Positions 49,831 through 57,593 of a DNA stretch of 64,000 nt are shown here, in pieces. A program made the translations under genes and the position numbers. The notes beneath the pieces are model-generated. The model was not told the origin of the DNA and searched no databases. It saw only the letters and a program-made list of their open reading frames with translations. The stretch spans positions 186,001-250,000 of the forward strand of contig CAKQGN010000001.1 in assembly GCA_934233745.1 (NCBI GenBank), in the 5' to 3' direction. Source of the DNA: an uncultured Clostridia bacterium (lineage in GTDB: Bacteria > Bacillota > Clostridia > Christensenellales > CAG-917). How positions within the stretch are numbered: position 1 is the first letter of the stretch; each line of letters opens with the position of its first letter.

Positions 49831-49871
49831 AAAGATAAGACAGTGACAACGATAACAAAACAGGTTGAGAT

Positions 49872-51146
49872 ATGCCAAAGATTGTAAAATTGAACGAAAT
49901 TGCAAAAAGACAAGGGTTTAAGCTCGGTGACGATGTTATACGTATCGGCGGATACAAAATGGTTGACGAGTTGGACTATCTCTACTACGACAACGAAAAG
50001 AAGTTTTCGGTGGATATTGTGCGTGACGGAAAAGAACACACCGTAAAAGTCCACAAAAAAGAAGGGCAGTCGCTCGGATTGGAATTTGCAATCGACATGA
50101 AGCCCGTGGTTTGCAAAAACAAGTGCATTTTCTGCTTTGTCGATCAACTTCCCAAGAATATGCGCCCCAGTCTTTACGTCAAAGACGACGATTATCGATA
50201 CAGCTTTATGTGCGGGTCGTATGTCACCATGACAAATGTCACCGAAGAAGAAATCGAAAGAGTAATCAGGCTCAAACTCAGTCCGCTGTACATCTCCGTG
50301 CATGCGTGGGACGACGATATAAGAACGTATATCCTCAAAAACCCGAATACGAGAAAACTGCCCGAGCAAATGCGCAGACTCGGCGCAAACGGCATAAAAA
50401 TGCACACTCAACTTGTTGTCGTTCCGGATGTCAACGACGGCAAAGTGCTTGAAGACAGCATAAGGGGGTTGCATACCGTCGAAGGAGTCGAAACGGTTGC
50501 GGTTGTTCCTGTCGGCATGACGGGACACAGGGAACAACTTGCCAAACTCAAAGCCGTTGACGAACAGAACGCAAGAGATACCATAAAACTCGTCGAGAGT
50601 TTGAACGAGGAGTTTGGCGGAAACTTCTGCTGGTGTAGTGACGAATACTATGTCAAGGCAAACGCAGACGTGCCGCCCTGCTCATATTACGGTGCTTTCG
50701 ACCAAATCGAAAACGGCGTGGGACTCATTGCCGACTGGAAAGACAATTTTCAATACAGCCTGCAAGAAGCTGGAAAGGCGAATCTCGGCAAGAGAATTGA
50801 CATGATAACGGGCGTGTCGTTTGCGCCTATGCTCAAAAAGTATTCCGAAATGCTTGCCGACAATCTCGGTTTGCATGTCGAAGTGCATGCGATAATCAAC
50901 AACTTTTTCGGCACGAGCGTTACGGTTGCGGGGCTTGTGACGGCAGGGGACATGATTGAGCAGTTGCAAGGCGTAAAGACGGACGCTTTTGTGATTCCCG
51001 ACAATATGTTGCGTGAGTTTACCGACACCTTCCTTGACAACAAAACCGTCAAAGAAGTCGAAGATGCGCTGGGCGCGCCGTTTATCGTAGTGTCGCACTC
51101 AGGAAGCGATACCGCACAAAAAATAATCGAGTTTTTCCAAAAGTGA
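49872..51146 (+). CDS. DUF512 protein with PDZ and radical-SAM-like cysteine cluster
   Basis: The 424-residue protein has an N-terminal PDZ-like domain (about 1-75, LGDDVIRIGGYKMVDELDYLYY). It continues with a cysteine motif VVCKNKCIFCFVDQLPKNMR near residue 80, as in radical-SAM enzymes, and the region YSFMCGSYVTMTNVTEEEIERV. The C-terminal DUF512 domain contains ITGVSFAP and NNFFGTSVTVAGLVTAGDM. Members of this family commonly sit directly before der in Clostridia, as here (75 bases). The function is unknown; a link to ribosome biogenesis through Der has only positional support. The start has just a weak TTGAGA site. Confidence 0.85.
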   Translation: MPKIVKLNEIAKRQGFKLGDDVIRIGGYKMVDELDYLYYDNEKKFSVDIVRDGKEHTVKVHKKEGQSLGLEFAIDMKPVVCKNKCIFCFVDQLPKNMRPSLYVKDDDYRYSFMCGSYVTMTNVTEEEIERVIRLKLSPLYISVHAWDDDIRTYILKNPNTRKLPEQMRRLGANGIKMHTQLVVVPDVNDGKVLEDSIRGLHTVEGVETVAVVPVGMTGHREQLAKLKAVDEQNARDTIKLVESLNEEFGGNFCWCSDEYYVKANADVPPCSYYGAFDQIENGVGLIADWKDNFQYSLQEAGKANLGKRIDMITGVSFAPMLKKYSEMLADNLGLHVEVHAIINNFFGTSVTVAGLVTAGDMIEQLQGVKTDAFVIPDNMLREFTDTFLDNKTVKEVEDALGAPFIVVSHSGSDTAQKIIEFFQK

Positions 51147-51221
51147 AAATATGTGCAATATGACGCAAACAGGTGTTTATATTGCAAAAAACAATAGATA
51201 AAAATCGGAAACGGTGAAAAT

Positions 51222-52538
51222 ATGAAACCATTGGTGGCAATTGTAGGAAGACCGAATGTCGGAAAATCGACATTGTTCAATCGGCTCGCGGGACAAAGAA
51301 TATCCATTGTCGAAAATACGCCGGGCGTTACTCGTGACAGAGTTTATGCCGATTGCGAGTGGTGCGGAAGGGCGTTTACGCTCATAGATACCGGCGGTCT
51401 GGAACTGAAAAGCGACGACGTGATGTGGAATCACATTCGCACTCAAGTGGAAATCGCAGTTGATACTGCGGACGCTATCCTTTACGTCGTAGACGGCAAA
51501 ACGGGACTTACCACCGACGACAACCTCGTGTGTTCGTTTTTGAGAAAGTCCAAATTGCCCGTCATACTTGCGGTCAACAAAATCGACAACAACGATATGA
51601 GCAATGTTTACGACTTTTACGCACTGGGATTCGGCGAGCCTCATGCAGTGAGCGCAGAACAGGGCAAAGGGCTTGGAGATTTGCTCGACGCGATACTCGA
51701 AGATATCCCCGAATATTCCTTGGACGAAGATCCCGATCGAATCAAAATCGCAATCGTCGGAAAACCGAACGCAGGCAAAAGCTCGATTACAAACAGACTC
51801 CTCGGTTATGACCGCTGTATCGTGAGCGACATCGCAGGCACGACAAGGGACGCAATCGACACCGAACTCGATGTCGGCGATGACAAATACCTCATCATCG
51901 ACACCGCAGGTATGCGCAAAAAGAAGGTGGTGAGCGAGGACTTGGAAAGATACTCGGTCATGCGCAGTCTGCTTGCCGTAAGGCGCGCGGACGTTGTGCT
52001 TGTTGTGTGCGACGCAACGGAAGGACTCACCGAACAGGACGTCAAAATCGCAGGGTTCGTACACGAGGAGGGCAAACCGTCCATCATCGTTATGAACAAG
52101 TGGGATCTGGTTGACAAAAATACTCACACGATTTACGAGTTTGAAAAAAAGCTCAAAGAAGATTTGAAATTTATGGATTACTTCAAATCCGTGTATATAT
52201 CGGCGTTGAGCGGCAAAAGACTTGACAATTTGCTTCCGCTTTGCAAGGAAGTTGTGGCAAATTCGAAAAAGCGTATTCCCACGGGACTTCTCAACGAGGT
52301 GGTCGGGGACGCTATCCGAATAAGCGAGCCGCCGTCTTATCTCGGGAAAAAGCTCAAAATTTTCTATGTGACGCAAGTGTCCGTCGCACCGCCGACTTTT
52401 GTGCTTAAAGTCAACGATCCGACGATTATGCATTTCAGTTATAAGAGATATCTCGAAAACGCGCTCCGAAAGAGTTTCGATTTTTCGGGTACGCCGATTC
52501 GCTTGCTGATAAGAGGAAATAACGAAAGCGATCAATAA
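51222..52538 (+). CDS. der: Ribosome biogenesis GTPase Der (EngA)
   Basis: The 438-residue protein has two tandem GTPase domains. The first shows GRPNVGKST near residue 8, TPGVTRD, DTGG and NKID; the second GKPNAGKSS near 183, AGTTRD, DTAGM and NKWD. A C-terminal KH-like domain follows (about 350-438, RIPTGLLNEVVGDAI to TPIRLLIRGN). Der is needed for 50S subunit assembly. The spacing and length match the family. The gene lies behind the DUF512 gene on the same strand. Confidence 0.96.
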   Translation: MKPLVAIVGRPNVGKSTLFNRLAGQRISIVENTPGVTRDRVYADCEWCGRAFTLIDTGGLELKSDDVMWNHIRTQVEIAVDTADAILYVVDGKTGLTTDDNLVCSFLRKSKLPVILAVNKIDNNDMSNVYDFYALGFGEPHAVSAEQGKGLGDLLDAILEDIPEYSLDEDPDRIKIAIVGKPNAGKSSITNRLLGYDRCIVSDIAGTTRDAIDTELDVGDDKYLIIDTAGMRKKKVVSEDLERYSVMRSLLAVRRADVVLVVCDATEGLTEQDVKIAGFVHEEGKPSIIVMNKWDLVDKNTHTIYEFEKKLKEDLKFMDYFKSVYISALSGKRLDNLLPLCKEVVANSKKRIPTGLLNEVVGDAIRISEPPSYLGKKLKIFYVTQVSVAPPTFVLKVNDPTIMHFSYKRYLENALRKSFDFSGTPIRLLIRGNNESDQ

Positions 52539-52706
52539 ATTTTTCGCATTTGAAAATAACAAAGATAATTTATCGCATCAATCGCAGACAAACGAATTGT
52601 CAAATCGAAAATTCGGTGGTATAGTCTTTGCGTTGAAAAACGCCGCATAGTATGGACGATATATGGCATATGCGGCATATAGTATACAAATATGGAAGGT
52701 GGTCTT

Positions 52707-53975
52707 ATGGACTATAAAGCATTGTCGAAAAACGAACTTGAAGAATTGCTCAAACAAGAACAAAAAGCCTACAAAAAGCTTCAAAAAGCGGATAGGCATG
52801 TCGATATGACGAGAGGAAAACCCTCCAAGGAACAACTGGACATATCTATGCCCATGCTCGAAAATGCAGCAAAGTGCGACTTTATGATGAGCGGAGTCGA
52901 CGCAAGAAATTACGGCGAACCTGCCGGCGTCAAACAAGCAAGGGAGCTTTTTGCGGATCTTTTGGGGGTAAAGGCGGACGAGGTTATCGCCATTGACGGA
53001 TCTTCGCTCGACATCATGTACAATGTGGTGCAGTTTGCAATGCAGTTCGGCGTGTTGGGCTCGACGCCGTGGAACAAACTCGACAAAGTAAAATTCATCT
53101 GTCCCGCTCCCGGATACGACAGACATTTTTCCATTTGCGAGAATTTCGGCATCGATATGATCACCGTGCCCATGCTCCCGGACGGTCCCGATATGGATCT
53201 TGTGGAAAGACTCGTTCGCGACGACGAGAGTATCAAGGGCATATGGTGCGTGCCGAAGTATTCAAATCCCACGGGTATCGTGTTTTCCGACAAAGTTGTG
53301 GAGCGTATGGCAAATCTCAAACCCAAAGCGAAAGATTTTCGTGTGTTCTGGGACAACGCCTATTGCATACATTCGCTTTACGACACCGACGATAAACTTA
53401 AAAACATCTTTGACGTTGCAAGAAAAGCAGGAACGAGCGATATGATTTATTGCTTTGCCTCGACTGCCAAAATTACGTTTGCAGGCAGTGGAGTAGCGGT
53501 GTTCGCGTCCTCGCAAAACAACGTGCAAGATATGCTCAAACGCCTCTTTTTTAAGAGAATAAACCCCAACAAAGTCAATCAGGTTATCCATGTGGAATAC
53601 TTGAAAAACGTTGACAATATCAAAAAAATAATGTCGCAACACGCAGCGATTTTGCGTCCGAAATTCGATCTTTTCAAGGATAGAATGGAAGAGGCTTTCG
53701 GCGATGACGAAAACGTGAATTGGTCAAAACCGAGAGGCGGTTATTTCATCTCGCTCGATGTCGCAGGATGTGCAAAACGTATTGTCGAACTTGCCTCCGA
53801 CGCAGGCGTCAAGTTTACGGCGGCAGGCTCGACGTTCCCTTACAGAATCGACGACAACGATTCGAATATCCGCATTGCCCCGAGCGTTCCGACGCTTGAA
53901 GAAATGAATTTTGCAATAGACGTGCTTGTGTGTTCGATAAAGATTGCTCTTATCGAAAAATACCTGACTCGATAA
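52707..53975 (+). CDS. Aspartate aminotransferase-like PLP enzyme (pfam12897-type)
   Basis: The 422-residue protein has RHVDMTRGKPSKEQLDIS, ARNYGEPAGVKQARELFADLLG, CPAPGYDRHFSICENFGI, CVPKYSNPTGIVFSD and the PLP lysine in CFASTAKITFAGSGVAVF near residue 255. These fit the type Ic aspartate aminotransferase group found in actinobacteria and Firmicutes. It moves amino groups between aspartate (or alanine) and 2-oxoglutarate; the preferred substrate is uncertain. GGAAGGTGG before the ATG at 52707 sets the start. A strong terminator follows, so it is likely a single-gene unit. Confidence 0.85.
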   Translation: MDYKALSKNELEELLKQEQKAYKKLQKADRHVDMTRGKPSKEQLDISMPMLENAAKCDFMMSGVDARNYGEPAGVKQARELFADLLGVKADEVIAIDGSSLDIMYNVVQFAMQFGVLGSTPWNKLDKVKFICPAPGYDRHFSICENFGIDMITVPMLPDGPDMDLVERLVRDDESIKGIWCVPKYSNPTGIVFSDKVVERMANLKPKAKDFRVFWDNAYCIHSLYDTDDKLKNIFDVARKAGTSDMIYCFASTAKITFAGSGVAVFASSQNNVQDMLKRLFFKRINPNKVNQVIHVEYLKNVDNIKKIMSQHAAILRPKFDLFKDRMEEAFGDDENVNWSKPRGGYFISLDVAGCAKRIVELASDAGVKFTAAGSTFPYRIDDNDSNIRIAPSVPTLEEMNFAIDVLVCSIKIALIEKYLTR

Positions 53976-53994
53976 AAGAAAAAAGACAACGGTT

Positions 53995-54025
53995 GAGCGG
54001 CGATTCGACGCCGCTCTTTTTTTTT
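53995..54025 (+). terminator. Rho-independent terminator
   Basis: GAGCGGCG and CGCCGCTC form an 8-bp G+C-rich stem followed by nine T. Confidence 0.93.
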
Positions 54026-54126
54026 GAAAATTATCGTACAAATGCACGATTCGGTATTGAAAACGTCATGCTTTTAATATATAATTGATACATATCAAAT
54101 TGGCGCGTTTGCGCAAAGGGAAAATT

Positions 54127-55815
54127 ATGACGGATTTGGTAAATAAAAAAGAGAAAAAGGTCGGTGCGTTGACCGCGAATATGTGGATATACGCATTGGG
54201 ACTTATGGGCATCAACCTGGGCATCGGTCTTATCAACAGCTATCAGGCGGAATTCTTCAACAAAATTCTGCAAGCGGATCTGATGGCGGTTGCAGGAATT
54301 ATTCTTGCGGCAAAATTCATAAGCATCGTTGCGGACTTTGTTATAGGAAATCTCATAGACAGAGCCAATTTCAAGGCGGGCAAAATGCGCCCGTGGATAT
54401 TGTTTTCGGCGTTTCCGCTTGCGGTGCTGACGATGATTTCGTTTGTATTTATTCCTTTTTCGTCGAATGCGGGCAGATATATCTACATCATATTCATCGT
54501 TGTACTTTGGAATATTTCAATGACAATGGCGGACATTCCGTCGCAGGGTATGCTCTCGCTCATTTCAAAAAGCAGTGAAGAGGTCAACAATGCGGCAGGA
54601 CTGGGCAACACTCTCAAATCCGTTGCGCTCGCCGCGCCCGGCATATTTGTAAGTTTTGTATGTATTCTCACCGGCTCCGACGGCGCAGTCGGGCAATTGC
54701 AATATCTTATCACGGCAGCCATTATGGCGGGATTGGGACTTATATTCCAACTTCTTATGTACTTCAAGTGCAAAGAAGTCGTCAAATCCAACACGTCCGC
54801 GGGCATGAGTTTCAAAGAGATGTTCAGAGAACTGAAAAACAACAAGATGTTGCTCATAGTTTTCGGAACGTATATTCTCGGATTCGGCAGAAACATCGGG
54901 CTCGGCATCGCGGTGCAGGCAACGTGTATTCTCATACGTGACGGCATCGACCTCAGCTTTATCGGAATGGGCACGCTTTACGGCGACGCTTGCAGCTGGG
55001 CAATAGGCATTACGTCGGCGATTTCGTCAATGGTTACAATCGTACTCAATCCGATAATCAACAAAAAATTGGGCGAAAAGAAGTATTTTATCGTGGCAGG
55101 GTTTTACGGCTTTTTGGTCACGCTCATCGCAACGCTCATCTACACGCTCAGCCCCGGCGGCGGCTTCGGAAGAGGCATCTGGGCGATTTGGATTTATCAA
55201 TTCTTCCTCGGCTTTGCATACGGCCCGAACGGTTATTTGCCAATGGTTATGACGGCGGATATCGTGGACTATCAGGAATGGAAAACGGGCAAACGTACCG
55301 AGGGTACGCAGTTTGCAATCCTATCTATGTCCAACAAACTTTCAAACGCGCTTTCCGTATCTCTCGGCATTTTGTTTATAGGCGCAATCGGATACGATGC
55401 GGCAAAATATGCGGAAGTTTCGCACATCGGCGTGCAGGGCAGTCAAGAAAATCTCGCCGCCATTGCAAGCTATGTCACCGACGGTATGCAAAACAAAGCG
55501 TGGATAATCTACTTCCTGCTTCCGGGACTTTGCATGCTTGCAAGCTCGCTTCTGATGTTCTTCTACAAGATTGACAAAAAGACGAAAGAGCAAATGAGAG
55601 AGGAACTTGCGATTCGCAGAGCCGAAAACGAAGCGGCGCAAATCGTGGAGGAAGAGGAATGCACCGACAATTGTGCGGAGTGTGAAAAAGAGTGCGATTT
55701 GTCAAAAGACGACGCGCAATCCGCCGAGCCGTTTGACGAAGCCCTTGCCGAGCATTTTGAAGAAGAATTGAACGAAGTGCCTGATTCGCAAGACGATAAG
55801 GATATGGAAGAATAA
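54127..55815 (+). CDS. GPH-family sugar:cation symporter (MelB-like MFS transporter) with acidic Cys-rich tail
   Basis: The 562-residue membrane protein has about 12 membrane helices. It contains LIDRANFKAGKMRPWILFSAFPLAVLT, the MFS motif of the glycoside-pentoside-hexuronide family, and near residue 380 TADIVDYQEWKTGKRTEG, a GPH signature. GPH proteins import sugars or glycosides with Na+ or H+. After the last helix there is a soluble tail of about 75 residues that is strongly acidic and contains CTDNCAECEKECDL, unusual for the family. AAAGGG precedes the ATG at 54127. It converges on a GH27 alpha-galactosidase gene, so the cargo may be an alpha-galactoside. Confidence 0.85.
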   Translation: MTDLVNKKEKKVGALTANMWIYALGLMGINLGIGLINSYQAEFFNKILQADLMAVAGIILAAKFISIVADFVIGNLIDRANFKAGKMRPWILFSAFPLAVLTMISFVFIPFSSNAGRYIYIIFIVVLWNISMTMADIPSQGMLSLISKSSEEVNNAAGLGNTLKSVALAAPGIFVSFVCILTGSDGAVGQLQYLITAAIMAGLGLIFQLLMYFKCKEVVKSNTSAGMSFKEMFRELKNNKMLLIVFGTYILGFGRNIGLGIAVQATCILIRDGIDLSFIGMGTLYGDACSWAIGITSAISSMVTIVLNPIINKKLGEKKYFIVAGFYGFLVTLIATLIYTLSPGGGFGRGIWAIWIYQFFLGFAYGPNGYLPMVMTADIVDYQEWKTGKRTEGTQFAILSMSNKLSNALSVSLGILFIGAIGYDAAKYAEVSHIGVQGSQENLAAIASYVTDGMQNKAWIIYFLLPGLCMLASSLLMFFYKIDKKTKEQMREELAIRRAENEAAQIVEEEECTDNCAECEKECDLSKDDAQSAEPFDEALAEHFEEELNEVPDSQDDKDMEE

Positions 55816-55852
55816 CCTGCAAGCAACAACGTTTCAAATTCAAAGCACAAGA

Positions 55853-55879
55853 AAAAGCCTCGCAATCCGCGAGGCTTTT
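55853..55879. terminator. Bidirectional terminator between symporter and alpha-galactosidase genes
   Basis: AAAAGCCTCGC and GCGAGGCTTTT form an 11-bp stem with an AATCC loop, with A and T runs on both sides. Confidence 0.9.
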
Positions 55880-55948
55880 GAATATGTTTTTTAACTGCTA
55901 TTTGCAAAAACAATGGGTTAAAAGCGCAATATCAAAACGATAAAATGC

Positions 55949-57574
55949 TTATTTGACGATATACACCTTGCTTTGACATTTTTCAAGAGATATTGCGAGA
56001 ACTCCGTCGGTGGTGAGGTTTTCGCCGCTCCATTGCTCTTTTGCACGGTACTCGTTTTGTTTTGTCATCGCGACATATTCATCGTCGACAAGCGTGTTCA
56101 AATCGAATTTTACTCTTGTCCCGTGCGATGCTTTGTTGAAGAAACACACCGCAACCGAACCGTCCGCAAGAGGTTTTGCAAGCACGTCCACAACGCCTTT
56201 TCTGACGCGTTTGGCTTGTTTTGCGAGAGCGTCCTGGTTGATTGCTATCATGTTTCTGTTGGTTACGATACTCTTGACCTGCTCGTTCATATTGCGCAAG
56301 TCGTTGCCGAGAATGAGGGGAGCGTTCATCATGCACCAAAGCGAGAAGTGCGACACGTTTTGATTGTAGGTGAGCTTGCCGTTGCCGACTTCCAGCATAT
56401 CGGGATCGTTGTAGTGTCCTTTGCTTGCGTATTTATAGAGCTTGACGGTGTGTTCGTATATGAGCTTTATCCAAACCCACCACGGGCGAATGTCGGGAGT
56501 AGTGCGCCACAGATTGCCTGCTTTTGCGCCCCAGTTGTAGGGTTTGCCCCAACCCCATTCGCAAATTGAAAACACTATGGGTTTTTCCTTTTGTTTGCGC
56601 TCTTTTGCAACTCTTGCAGCGGCGTCTTTGAGTGCTTTGCCCATGCGGCGATATTGATACAATTCGCTGTCGGCATTGCTCGTGACGGGATTGAAGAGTT
56701 CGATTTTGTTTTTCCCTGCGGTGAGATTTACGATGACCTGGAATCTTGCGGTGAGGTTGTAGTGCTTTTGAGGAGGGAAGAGAAGTTCGTATTCTTCGTC
56801 GTCGTTGACTTTTGCTATGAGATATTTTTCGTACGCGCCCTTCTTTTTTATATTGACGGTGAGTACGTATCTGCCGTCCTCGTCGACTTCGATGTTGTTG
56901 TATGTGATGCGACCTTGGTTTGCGTCAAGCCCCGAAACATAGCTTCCGCTCGGAAGTTTTGTGTCCGTCATAAATCTCGCAAGCCCCGAAAGCACCGCAT
57001 TATGCACGGAATATTCCATCGGGTGCGAATCGAATTGCGATATGCTTATAGAATATACCAAAGGCGCGTATTTCGAGATGGGAATGTGATGGCAATAATC
57101 GTATTTGAAATATTCCACGCCCCATTTCGCAAGGGTGTAGGCGTCAAACCGTTCTCTGCCGAGGCTTGCGGGCAAATCCTCGCAGGTGAGAGTGCCGTTC
57201 GAGGTGTACGCACCGAGCTTCAAGCCCATTGCGTTGACTTGTTTGACAAGGTTTTCGATACCGCCGGGGAAAGTTTCGTAATCGCCCACAAGCTCGCCGT
57301 TTTCGTCGCGCAGAGAGGATTGCCAGCAGTCGTCGAGATTGATATATTTGTATCCTGCCTCGATAAGTCCGTTGTCCCTCATCGCTTTTGCGGTGTCGAG
57401 AATGAGCTTTTCGTTTATGCGATTTCTGAATGTGTTCCAGCTTGACCAGCCCATCGGGGGAGTGAGCGCAACGCCGTTTTCGTAATCGGGCAATTGCGGA
57501 TTTACGCTTGTGGGCTTTTTCTTTTTGAAAAGGCTTTTGATAAAACAGAACGGACACATGTTGTTACGTTTCAT
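55949..57574 (-). CDS. GH27 alpha-galactosidase with inserted carbohydrate-binding-like domain
   Basis: The 541-residue enzyme hydrolyses alpha-linked galactose. It has PPMGWSSWNTF near residue 40, YINLDDCWQ, the nucleophile in KYDYC near 158, CEWGWGKPYNWG and, near 390, the acid/base region NDPDMLEVGNG. Between them, about residues 200-325, lies a beta-rich insertion (GRYVLTVNIKKKGAYEKYL, then VNLTAGKNKIELFNP) that resembles a CBM6/35-type jelly roll. The N-terminus carries CPFCFIKSLFKKKKP but no signal peptide. AGGTG five bases before the ATG sets the start. It converges on the GPH symporter gene. Confidence 0.88.
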   Translation of the reverse strand: MKRNNMCPFCFIKSLFKKKKPTSVNPQLPDYENGVALTPPMGWSSWNTFRNRINEKLILDTAKAMRDNGLIEAGYKYINLDDCWQSSLRDENGELVGDYETFPGGIENLVKQVNAMGLKLGAYTSNGTLTCEDLPASLGRERFDAYTLAKWGVEYFKYDYCHHIPISKYAPLVYSISISQFDSHPMEYSVHNAVLSGLARFMTDTKLPSGSYVSGLDANQGRITYNNIEVDEDGRYVLTVNIKKKGAYEKYLIAKVNDDEEYELLFPPQKHYNLTARFQVIVNLTAGKNKIELFNPVTSNADSELYQYRRMGKALKDAAARVAKERKQKEKPIVFSICEWGWGKPYNWGAKAGNLWRTTPDIRPWWVWIKLIYEHTVKLYKYASKGHYNDPDMLEVGNGKLTYNQNVSHFSLWCMMNAPLILGNDLRNMNEQVKSIVTNRNMIAINQDALAKQAKRVRKGVVDVLAKPLADGSVAVCFFNKASHGTRVKFDLNTLVDDEYVAMTKQNEYRAKEQWSGENLTTDGVLAISLEKCQSKVYIVK

Positions 57575-57593
57575 TGTTCACCTGAATTAAATA

